From: Silene noctiflora
Taxonomy: Eukaryota > Streptophyta > Magnoliopsida > Caryophyllales > Caryophyllaceae
Direction: 5' to 3'
DNA: 55,938 bases
NCBI GenBank assembly: GCA_009801015.1
Contig: VHZZ01002894.1
Coordinates: 53,060 to 108,997 of the forward strand
A program made the position numbers and the translations under genes. Positions 45,356 through 55,002 of this stretch are shown in pieces. Positions within the stretch are counted from its first letter, which is position 1. Each line of letters begins with the position of its first letter. The notes below the pieces were generated by a model that had not been told where the DNA came from, searched no databases, and saw nothing but the letters and a program-made list of their open reading frames with translations.

Positions 45356-46630
45356 TCAAGGCTGCTCATTAAAATCAAACTCTTCTTCCTTAGGAAACTG
45401 ATTCTTGTACCTTTGTTGCATCCCATTTCCATTTCCATTTCCATTTCCATTTCCGTTGTATTTGTAGTTGTCGTTGTTGTTGTTGTTGTTGTTGTAATTG
45501 TAATAGAGCTCATGGTTGTTCACTCTGTTACCATAGAGTTGCCCATTATTATTGTTGTTGTTGTTGTAATTGTTGGTGTATGACATGTCATTGTCATTGT
45601 TGTTGTTGTTAGTAGGATAAAGTTCTTTCTCAGCATTAATATCATAGAAATACTTGCCATTTTCTAAGTATCTTGTGTCACTCATCCCCTGTTTCTCAAC
45701 CCCACCATTGTTTCTTCTACCTCCATTATTGTAGTTACCTTCATCACCATTTTTCTTGTAATTCTTGTAGTAATTGTTTTCACCTACGTACTTGCTCGAA
45801 CCCAACCCAGTTGATTCGCTCTCATACTTCTTCTCGTCTTGGTTTTGTGAATTTCCGAACATTTCATTGTTGTTGTTGTTGACGTTGTTGTGGTAGTAGT
45901 GGTTGTTGTAGTTGTTTTCAGCAACATACTTACTTCGACCAACATTATTCTTCTCATCTTGATTTTGAGAATTTCCGAACATTTCGTTGTTGTTGTTGTT
46001 GTTGAAGTTGTTGTCGTAGTTGTTTTCAGCAACAAATTTGCTTGAACCAACATTATTACTGTAAGAAGTCTCACTTTCACCCAACCCTGACAACTCTGGT
46101 TGATAATTCTTCTCATTTTGATACATTTCGTTGTTGTTGTTGTTGTACTTGTTTCCAGCAACAGAGTTGCTTGAACCAACATTATTAGTATAGGAAGTTT
46201 CACTCAACCCTGTCAACTCCGGCACATAACTCTTCTCATTTCGATTATTTCCAATAATCTCTCTGTTGTTATGGCTGTTGAAGTTGTTTTGGTTTTCATA
46301 TTTCTCGTCGTCCATGTTATACAACGACGAAGGAGTAGTGGTGGTGGTGGCGGTAGAAGGAGTATCAAGGGTAGGTTCATGACCATAAAGGCCATAACCA
46401 GTATGAGTGGTTTGAGGCAAAAAAGCAGGTTGCTCTTCTTCTGGTTGTTTTTGTTGCTTTTCTAAGGGTGTAACATCATTTTCTTTGTTCTTGTACAAAT
46501 CATTGTCAGGGTTAGTCGTTTCGCGACTAACCTTGCTGAAGAACTGGCTATCCCTAGCATGGATTTGAAATGAGGATAGAAGGGTGGTTAGGAGGAGGAA
46601 GAAGCACACAAGGCTTGAAGAAGAAGCCAT
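45356..46630 (-). CDS. E6-like secreted Asn-rich protein (424 aa)
   Basis: Residues 1-25 are a signal peptide with likely cleavage after QIHA, so the product should enter the apoplast or cell wall. The family landmark is GMSDTRYLENGKYFYD at 315-330, which with the early 'GYGLYGHEP' (78-86) and the acidic end EEEFDFNEQP identifies an E6-like protein, first known from cotton fibre. The biochemical role of the family is not known. Between them the chain is extremely Asn-rich: degenerate repeats of about 45 residues, two sharing NNEMFGNSQNQDEK, alternate with poly-Asn runs, and residues 392-403 are a Gly-Asn alternation encoded by a (TTTCCA)n microsatellite at about 45423-45454. The gene is intronless as read. 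A TATA box, TATATAAA, is at 46720-46727, 90 bp upstream. Frames on the same DNA in other phases are shadows of the repeat. Confidence 0.85.
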   Translation of the reverse strand: MASSSSLVCFFLLLTTLLSSFQIHARDSQFFSKVSRETTNPDNDLYKNKENDVTPLEKQQKQPEEEQPAFLPQTTHTGYGLYGHEPTLDTPSTATTTTTPSSLYNMDDEKYENQNNFNSHNNREIIGNNRNEKSYVPELTGLSETSYTNNVGSSNSVAGNKYNNNNNEMYQNEKNYQPELSGLGESETSYSNNVGSSKFVAENNYDNNFNNNNNNEMFGNSQNQDEKNNVGRSKYVAENNYNNHYYHNNVNNNNNEMFGNSQNQDEKKYESESTGLGSSKYVGENNYYKNYKKNGDEGNYNNGGRRNNGGVEKQGMSDTRYLENGKYFYDINAEKELYPTNNNNNDNDMSYTNNYNNNNNNNGQLYGNRVNNHELYYNYNNNNNNNDNYKYNGNGNGNGNGNGMQQRYKNQFPKEEEFDFNEQP

Positions 46631-46719
46631 GAGTTAAAGAGGCTCAAAGTGTGAAGAATACAAGAGAAAAGAGGGTTGTAGTGACTTAGGGAGTGTTAAG
46701 TGTGGTAGTCTAAAAGCTC

Positions 46720-46727
46720 TTTATATA
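46720..46727 (-). promoter_or_regulatory. TATA box of the E6-like gene
   Basis: TATATAAA on the minus strand, 90 bp before the ATG. A long T-rich tract (46758-46812) lies further upstream. Confidence 0.6.
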
Positions 46728-46930
46728 GAACCTTAGTCATGCTCATACACTCAAGCTTTTCTTTTACTTTTTTTTTTTTTTTTATCTTTTTTTTTTTTTT
46801 CTTTTTTTTTTTGTTTGGTGGGTAGAAATTTGATTGAGTTCGTTTGTCCCACTTTTGTGTCATATCTTATGTTTTACCAACTTAATCTTATAATATATCA
46901 TCTGAAATAATAAAAGTGGCAGTAGTTTTA

Positions 46931-47113
46931 CTATGTTGCTCGGACTTAATAAGAAGTACCCAACGCAGATGTGTGTCCAAGCATCAGAATACCGTTCTAT
47001 GAAAATTCATGTTTTTAGTCTAAGATGGAATTTCTGAATGTCCTATCCATGTCCAAGGGTCAAGTATCTAACACGTCTACGTGACGTAATATTAAAAAAT
47101 TCGAACAATATAG
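46931..47113. mobile_element. MITE with CTATRTTGYTCG termini
   Basis: The left end CTATGTTGCTCGGACTT and the right end, inverted, CTATATTGTTCGAATTT form imperfect inverted repeats. The target duplication is not certain, so the superfamily is open. Confidence 0.5.
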
Positions 47114-49640
47114 ACAATTTATAGAGACTTCCATTGTGATGAAGTATTAGTTAAATACAAAATGGGGTAGAAAATCCGTACTGTTAAGCTGTGAGATTGA
47201 GTAAAATTTAGGCTGATGATAAATTCACTGCTGTTTTTCTAATGTCACTTAAACTATAAAAGTGTGAATAGTAAAATACCAATATAATTAGTTTGTAATT
47301 GAGTGACATTAAACAAAACGGTATCGATATTATGATTGCCAAAATTTATAAGTGGGTAGTGCCGTCCGTAATGGGAGTAGAATGGGATGATGATTAAAGG
47401 CATGCCATAATGGATGATTGTTCCACCATTCCATACGGAAGAAATTTTGTCATTCTAGTTTAAGTTGGTGGCCCAACCTCAGTTAATGATTTCTTCACCA
47501 AGTTAGATGTGCAAAATTTAGTTCGCGAATTATCATTTTTTACGGACACTTTTCGTCACAAGATTGTAATCTCTCACATAGTATAAATGAGAGACTAAAT
47601 TGACGAGAGCTTCTGATACGTCACAAGCTTATGAGCTGCACAAACAAGACTTATTAAATTTACTAATAGTTTATCTAGTATACATATATACTGTAGAACT
47701 TTGATTTCTTTTCTTACAAGTATCAATTCTGAAGGTAAACCGTTGGTTTTTTTAACCATATAAAAGTACACTCTTTGTATTATTTAATTATTTACATTTG
47801 ATTAAAATATTGCTAATAAAAAATAAAAATCGTAAACGAATAATTAGTGCAAAGGAAGTATCTTCAAAGAATTATAAGAGTTCATGAACAAAATCTGTGA
47901 GCAATAATATGTCATTCTGGCTCTAAACTCATATTTAGCATAGGTATAAGTGTACTAATTGGTTGATATCCATTCTTATAAACTCTTTTATCCCGCTCAT
48001 TTATTTGTCTATTTCATTTGACAAAGTCTTATTTGTGAGGATAAAATCCGTCACTTGAATAGACGTGAGACAAAGGAGCAAGTGAGAGGAGAGGGCAAGT
48101 GAAAAGGAGCTGTGAGAGTTCTCTTTGAAGAGACGGTCACAAGCAAGACTCTTCTTCTATTTTTGGGTGTTTTAGTCAATTGTTTATCTTTCTATTTTGG
48201 TAACTGGATCATCCATACTCAATTTGGTCCACTTATCGTCTAATAATTAGCCTTACTCTTTCATTGATCTTTGTGTCAAAACTCAAGGCAAAAAAAATAA
48301 CCGAGACGGAGGGAGTACTTCCTAGTCCCTATGTCCCAATAAATAGTTACTCTTTATTTATTTGACTTTTCAAAGAGAATCACAAATAAATATAACTATT
48401 AATTTGAACAAAGTGTAAGGTTGTATATATCCGCTCATCCTTCTTATCTTACAATTTGCGAGAACCCTTTGAGACACTAAAGTAATGTCATTGTTATTGG
48501 ATTAGAATAAAGGGACTAATTTAATCTACTCATTTTTTTCCAAATTATGATTAAAACTTAAGAAGTCAGCATCATAAATAAATATAATGAGATCCACATA
48601 GGTGAATAATGGTGGACTTTTATGTACAGATTGGGGGACTTTAGGTAAACAGCCATTAATACCTGCCCTCTTTAAACCTAATATTTCAACAGACCTTAAC
48701 TAATCAACCAACTAACATTCTTATTCCGGGTCCTATGCTAATTGGGTAACTAACACTGATCCACCACACACCATAATTTATGGTTTCATCAATATTTATG
48801 GATGATAACTAATGAGCTCCTTAACACTGTAAAATACTCCAATTTCCTGAATATCGAACAAAGTTGTTTACCTATATGATCCCTCGTTCCTCCTTAGTGG
48901 CGTTTTCAGTGAGGGTTTATGGGTTTTCAATTGAACACGAACCGCCACTGAAAAAACATAACCACTAAATTGGTTAGAAGTGTTGGTTCAAACTCAACAA
49001 CCGTGAAATCATAGAACCGTCAAAGGACGCTTAATACCAATAATCTTTTTCCTTAGTTACTCTTATTCAACTAAAAATTTGGTTCTAACTCAATTCGAGA
49101 ATTATATACGTATGCAGTACACATCTTAATTGTATGAATACAACCATTTCACGAAGAGTTAAGACTCACCGATTTCATAGATCTAGACACTCAATAGAAG
49201 GCTATAGGTAACTAACAACAATAACATTATCCCAATGCCTCAATGACTCCCGCAAATTACGAGATAAAGAAGAATCGGATTTACAGTGTCTTACCCTTAT
49301 GCTCGCAACACAAAGAGGCTACTGGTAAGGAATAATGATACACCCAACAACAGAATCCTATGGTTAATGATATCAATTATATATATTCATGACTGGTAAC
49401 TAATGAGGTCATTAATAATAAGTAATTGCATAGTAGGCCACAGGAAGCTTTAAAGTGAGACAAACTACAAAGGCTCCTTAATTTAAAGACACAGGATTAA
49501 TGCATTAATAAAAGGACCTCTTTTTCTCTTTGTTAATTACTTATCCTACTGTTTCAGTGTCCTTCATGGATTGGGAGCTGTCTGTAATTGAATTTTCTAA
49601 GGCGCTTGAGCAGGATATTCAGGGAACAATTATCTAAAAA

Positions 49641-49815
49641 TCCGTCTCATTGTAGACGGCCACTTTCCATCTAAAACTAAAGGCGGATAATGACCCTCTC
49701 ATAAAATGAGGTAGGGTATCCAATTCTCACTTACTTGCACTATCCACTTACATTTTGTGAGAGGGACACTATTCGTCTTCAGCTTTAAACGGATAATGTC
49801 CGTCTACATTGAGAA
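49641..49815. mobile_element. Hairpin MITE, 'gacggatagtg' family
   Basis: It starts CCGTCTCATTGTAGACGG and ends with 'gtccgtctacattgagaa'. The inner arms 'ggcggataatgaccctctc' and 'gagagggacactattcgtc' pair. The centre 'cacttacttgcactatccact' matches the copy at 43738. Confidence 0.7.
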
Positions 49816-50823
49816 TTCGTGATTAACTTTAGGTAGTTCTAGTTGTTGCGGTTCATCTACATACACATTTAACAACTACTGTACGATTACACCCACTATA
49901 GCACTATGTTACACTGTTACGTACCTTAGAAGAGTGCAAAGTTTAGGCGTGATGAGCGGGGTAACCAGCTTGGACAAAGCTTCCTGCAAGATGACCGACA
50001 CCTTGTAAGTAACTTAAATTTGATAAAAGCAACCTAAATATAAATGGCAGAACCAGAATTTGTCCTTAGGAGGCAATAAATTTCAGTGGTGGTAAACTAC
50101 CAAGGTACTCTAGAGTAAAAAGAAGGAAAAAAAAAAGGAAAACTCCAACTAAAAAATTCAATTATTGGGAGGCGACTTCCCTTCACTAGCTCAGCCATTG
50201 CCTGAATATATAAATAAGATACGTGATTCTCTATATAAAAAGAATAGATTGTACTAAAATGGTAAAATAACTACGGTTAAAATGAGATAAAAGATCGGAT
50301 ATATCTATAGTATGCACAAAAATATGTTATAGAAAGTTAGAATTTTTATTAAGTGGTATAATTGACTATGTTAGATATCTTTCATGTCTAGCAAGATTCT
50401 AATTAACAAAAAAATATAGTTAACGGGAAGAAAACTGTGAGCAAAACTGATTGAAAAATATGAAATTGTACTATGATGCTCATTCTACCTTTTAATTTCC
50501 CAGTTGCTATTCGCCGACAACAAATTAATTGTATCGGCGACAAAGTAATTTGTCGGATTCGTGTTATGTTTTCCGGTCGATTAGTAATTGTCACCTCTAC
50601 GATATGAGTAAATTGTAGAGGTATTTCATGCCGTGCCGATGTCAACCCCGTTACATTAATTGGTTACAATATCTAAACCTGTCAAGTTAACTTCGTGTTT
50701 GGTTCGTGTAATATTTTTGGGTCGGATCAATAGTTGTCACCTCTAGAGGCAAACACAAGTTGACTATCCATAGTTCCATGTCGTTCTAACTATTACTATC
50801 CTTCACATTTTTCTCTGGTCTCA

Positions 50824-50910
50824 GTCCATAAGGGACATTGAGTTTTAATGTCTCGGTCCATAAGGGACACTGAGTTTCAATGTCTTAGTCCATTTGCGAC
50901 TTTCAAATTC
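50824..50910. repeat. 32-bp tandem repeat
   Basis: 'gtccataagggac' followed by 'tgagttt' recurs with a 32-bp period at 50824 and 50856, and a third degenerate copy starts at 50888. Confidence 0.75.
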
Positions 50911-51566
50911 AACATCCTTGTTCATTTCAACGTCCACTTTCCTCATCGTCTCATACTAGGCAATGTCTGGTAATGTGCAATTCAAAAGGAAAAAAAAACA
51001 ATTTTATAGATTATTAATTACTTAATTAGTTAACTTATCGATGATTCGTCGTTAGCCGTTGATTTGGATGCTTAGTCGTTTGCCATTGAATGGAGTTGGC
51101 AATGTTGTATTTCTTTTTTATTTTTTTGGGAGAGAATAGAGTATAGAGAGAGAGTCCAAGGGTAGCGATGATTTTTTTTAAAAAAACATCGACTATTCGT
51201 TACAAAATGTTGACGACGTTCCACAACTCCCTTTAGAAGCCCAAAAATGCAAAATGTCGAAATTAACCAAGCAACAATATCAAAATGAACTTAACAACCA
51301 AATAATGACGGTTGCAAAGGATGATTCATCTCCATACCCAAATTATTTTGGTCATAAGGCATATAGTCTCCATTTCAAACTTAAATTCATTACAAACAAA
51401 ATTAGCTAATATAACCAAATACACGATATATTTGGTACGAATTCAGGATTCGCTCTTATAAAACGGGTGGTATATGTATTTCAACATTATCAACAACATA
51501 ACTAAGGGACATTCTCCACCACAAAAACTGCAACCCATATCCAAACCCATTATTATCCATTTATCC

Positions 51567-52028
51567 TCAAGAATCATATTCAGGAAATGGATTCCACAAG
51601 AGTAATGAGAGCGCGAAGAGATTAGGAATCAAAACAGGAATCCAGGGACTAACTTTACTTTCAAGGCGTTTCCTTTGAAGCCTCTTCCTAAAATATTGCC
51701 TCTTTCCTTCGTCATCCCATTTTGCTTCTTCCAATCCTTTGGCTAAAATAAGTGGTGGGGGTTGATAATACGGGCACTTCGACCTCCACGATGTCGCGGG
51801 GAGACCGAATCTAGACACCCGTTTGAGGAAAAGAGAGAATTCCCATCTTCGAAAGAAAGTTGGTTGATGCTTGTATTTGGTGCAGAGAAGAGGTGGATAA
51901 TCCCAGTTTAGGTAGCATGGGACTTGGTTGGATATCATGTATTGAGAGTGCATGGATGGGTTGGTTGTTGGGCTGGTTAATATGTGTGTTAGGGCATGGA
52001 ACTTTTGTTCCCATGTTGTGTCCTCCAT
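51567..52028 (-). CDS. Conserved-looking plant protein of unknown function, 153 aa
   Basis: The frame starts with ATG at 52028 (MEDTTWEQKFHALTHILTSP) and ends LLLWNPFPEYDS. The N-terminal part has Cys-38 and Cys-49 around an aromatic NWDYPP motif. The middle reads SLFLKRVSRFGLP and WRSKCPYYQPPPL, followed by a charged, strongly basic stretch (GKRQYFRKRLQRKRLESK, 108-125). A hydrophobic segment at 128-146 could anchor the protein in a membrane with the basic face in the cytosol. I recognise the motif order as that of an uncharacterised plant protein family, from memory only. The frame has the look of true protein, with balanced composition and no low complexity. No intron is needed. Longer frames overlapping on both strands (51811-52305 and 51860-52195) are shadows. 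Confidence 0.75.
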   Translation of the reverse strand: MEDTTWEQKFHALTHILTSPTTNPSMHSQYMISNQVPCYLNWDYPPLLCTKYKHQPTFFRRWEFSLFLKRVSRFGLPATSWRSKCPYYQPPPLILAKGLEEAKWDDEGKRQYFRKRLQRKRLESKVSPWIPVLIPNLFALSLLLWNPFPEYDS

Positions 52029-52958
52029 TTTGGTGCTTTAGAAGTGTACAAAGGGTAAGGCTCAAGATGTCTGATAGAGTACTGTGGGAGTGTGGGGTGA
52101 TTAGATTCTTATGTTGTTGCTTAGCACAATCAGATTGCGTCACTAGGTGGTACTCGATATTGACACAAGCTAAAAGGGGCTTGCCATACATGTGAGTGAT
52201 AATTAGTCCATTCAGACATTGAGACATTATAATTGTTACGGAGTATCCATCTTTATATTTGAAATTACTATGGAAAACAATCAAACAATAACAATTTATT
52301 CTCATGGAAGCCTAAAGGTATCATGATAAAACACTAAAACTGATGTTTGGCAGATAATGAGATTATATGCAGAAAACGGAATGTAACTGCTTAAGGATTT
52401 TTCACTAACCTCGTTAAATTGGCAGCATCATAAACAAGATCATGTTTCACTAAAGCTTGCATAACATACTACTTGTGATCTACACCTTCAAATACGACAG
52501 AACATTCTCAGCTAACTCGAGCGGGGAGACAACCATTTCAAAGCAAACTTGAATGTAGCACACGGCACACGCTATGTAAGGAAGCTGCAATGGGCAAACT
52601 CGAATTAACTTCATTGCAGTTACGAAATAGAGCGCAATTCACCCTGAAGGATCCATGGTCAGATTACCAGAGAATACCAAGCCACCCAGAACATCAAAGG
52701 AAACATGACAAAGAAAGCAATTGTGATAGAAAACTTAAGTTCATTGCCGGAAATAGTCCACATACAGCTAAAATTAAAGCACTGCCTACTTAAGTTCCTT
52801 ACCACAAAAAATGCACATACAACCGCGACAAAGAAAAAGCAAGGCAAAGAGCAGATATAGCATAAACGTAGAATAATGACGCCTCAGAGATTAGCTCCAA
52901 TTCAATGAAGAAAGAAAACTGAAATCAAATGACTGGCTTCATAACTGGCTTACCAGCA
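52029..52958. other. Interval between two minus-strand genes
   Basis: The interval should hold the 5' untranslated region and promoter of the 153-aa gene and the 3' untranslated region of the four-exon gene. Small frames here (52590-52793, 52659-52847) have no recognisable features. Confidence 0.45.
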
Positions 52959-54969
52959 TCAATGGTAACGTAAATACAGTGAACAAAGCACGAAGAAGAA
53001 AACAATTCCAGCAGAAGCCTGCAACAAGAAAATGTGATATAAGCAATGGAGCCTCGTCTAAATTACTCCGTCCATCCCATTTACATTGTCCATATTTGAC
53101 TTTGATGGCCAAACGAAATGGTGTTCAACCGATATTTTCTCAAAAGATAAAGTAACTACAACTTTTTACAATGATAATAAGAAAATATTTGTGTGACAAA
53201 TCTATATCTTAAGAAATTAATGGTCAGACTTTAGTTGAGCAATAATAGCAAATGAGAACAGTAACATGGGGATGGAGGATGAGTCGAAATCCAAAGTACA
53301 TTGTTCTACAATAAATCAACTTACAAGAAAAATCATATCTTCAGGAATAAAAGCAAGACAGAATCTATTTCTCTCTGTCTCGCGGTTACAAGAGACTAAC
53401 ACCTGAAATTACATCAACTAACATCAGCTACACAGCAAAGACTAACCAATTACCATCAGCTAGAAACAGACGAGTTTTGCAAACATTGAGTTGATGCTTC
53501 AAGAAGATTATCTCGTCACAAAAAAAAATGATCTTGTCTTACCCGATCAACGCATGAAGCCAGCAATTCCAGCTTCATTTCAGCGATTTTTGCCATCAGT
53601 TTCAGTGATCGGATTTCCTTGACAGTTCTTCTCATTCCAGACTCTAGTATGTAGACCTAAGTATCCCCAAGTGCACAGATCAGTGATTAATCGCGCTGAC
53701 CTTTGTATTTAAGAGATTAATCGCGCTGACCTTTGTGTCAAATTCGGACCAAACATGTTCCAGGTTATGAAGAGTGTGATTCATTATCTCAATTTTATTC
53801 TCAACGTCCTCCATACAATTACAAAGGTTTTTCCAGTCAGATTTTAGCATGGATACATTCCTCCGATGTTCTGCATTATAAGCATTATCTGTCGACAAAA
53901 GAACACACATAAGTCGGTCAGAATTCAAGACAATAATTATTACTCTTAAGGCGCTAAGCAAGTAAAATTCTATCAAAGGAAATCGTTTAACATCGTGTTA
54001 AATCACAAACACACAGTCTATGTTCTATGTAATATGTTCTGCACTTAACAGTGAAGAAAATATCAATCACTTAAAAAATCCGCATCTATAATCAAGATCT
54101 CGACAAACTTTTGTCGACACAATTAGCATCGGACAAGTTTAGAAATACACTGAGATTCAAAATTATCATACCAGTACCTATCAGTCTATCACTAACATAT
54201 GTTCTCAATCATCTGTAATCAAGACCTCAACAATAAAGTCGACAAAATTAGCATCGGAAACTGTCAAGAAACCATCTCAACCAAAAACTTAAGCTGATGG
54301 TTGAAGTTCCTTGATTCGTTTTATATTCTAACAGAAACTTTTGAGTTTGTAAAATTATCGCAGCTTTGAGTTTGTCATCTTAAAGTTCTGGATGAACACA
54401 GCTGAACATCTAAACCTAACAATTTTCATGAAAACTTGAGAACCGCTTCTCAAGCAATTTACTCCGAAACCGGAATTCTCAAGAACATCATAAATTAATG
54501 GGATTAATTGAACACACATCACTCTTTCGCCTACTTTTTTATTCATAATGTTTTTCCTTCGCAATCATAAACTCTGAATAACATATATCTTCAATAAAAT
54601 CGCGGCGATTGTAAGACATCATAACCTAACAACTTAATTAGAAGCAAATTAAATCAACAATAAATACAGAACTAACTGATCATCATAGTCGATTTCTGGA
54701 AAATCAAAACTATGAAGATTCACTAAAACATCAGAAACTATGTTAATAGAGCAAAAAAGAAGAAATTGAAATGTGAAATTGACAAATTGTGTACCTAATT
54801 GAGCAATATTGAGGTTGAATTCATCGATTTCGCGACACAGATCATCGTAAGAATTCAAAACATTTTGCAAAGTTTGAGAAAGAGGATTAGCGTTGAGATT
54901 GTGCTCCGCGGAAGCGAAAAAGATGAGAGAAGTTAGAGAGAGAAACAGGTATCTTGTTGTGGAAGTCAT
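52959..54969 (-). CDS. Signal peptide, coiled-coil and C-terminal TM protein, four exons, 168 aa
   Basis: I assembled this gene from splice signals. Exons are 54969-54795, 53888-53731, 53656-53543 and 53018-52959; all three introns (906, 74 and 524 bp) are GT..AG, and the phases (1, 0, 0) join without a stop. Residues 1-21 form a signal peptide ending FASA. Residues about 28-148 are helix-prone with heptad-like spacing (LSQTLQNVLNSYDDLCREI; later MRRTVKEIRSLKLMAKIAEM) and so probably a coiled coil. Cysteines are at 45, 81, 83 and 146. The last 19 residues, ASAGIVFFFVLCSLYLRYH, are one membrane segment. A longer reading at the start would need a TTG codon, so I use the ATG at 54969. Exon 2 is followed by a duplicated donor 30 bp apart. 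I do not recognise the family; a secretory-pathway or organelle-envelope membrane protein is plausible. Confidence 0.75.
53063..53272. mobile_element. Degenerate Stowaway-like MITE in intron 3
   Basis: The left end ATTACTCCGTCCATCCCATT and the right end 'catggggatggagga' form a loose inverted pair inside intron 3 of the four-exon gene. It is a common harmless position for Stowaway elements. Confidence 0.45.
53685..53736 (-). repeat. 30-bp tandem duplication across a splice donor
   Basis: A 22-bp word beginning 'gattaatcgcgctgac' occurs at 53685-53706 and 53715-53736. On the minus strand each copy contains ACAAAG|GTCAGC, so the donor of exon 2 exists twice, after 53731 and after 53701. Confidence 0.85.
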
Positions 54970-55002
54970 TGTGCTCTTCCCTTTCAAAATTTTCCCGCTC
55001 AA

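Larger units (their letters stand above)
46728..51566. other. Gene-free stretch with scattered repeats
   Basis: No gene is recognised in about 4.8 kb. Contents called separately are a MITE at 46931-47113, a hairpin MITE at 49641-49815 and a short tandem repeat at 50824-50910. Other remnants are 'cgtcacaag' fragments near 47545-47650 and 48020-48160, a Stowaway-like word near 48308, and a possible inverted pair ('gtggcgttttcagtgag' with 'ccgccactgaaaaaac') at 48899-48959. A '...agaaccagaattt' block lies near 50046. Confidence 0.45.

Noticed and set aside
45784-46203. Thr-rich frame of 139 codons
   Set aside because: This is a phase-shifted shadow of the Asn-codon repeats of the E6-like gene on the same strand.
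51811-52305. 164-codon minus-strand frame and a 111-codon plus-strand frame
   Set aside because: Both overlap the 153-aa gene in other phases or antisense; their sequences look random and lack family motifs.
53657-53700. Use of the second donor as the main splice site
   Set aside because: It would leave a 44-bp intron, shorter than plants normally splice. The first donor gives 74 bp and a smooth protein junction.
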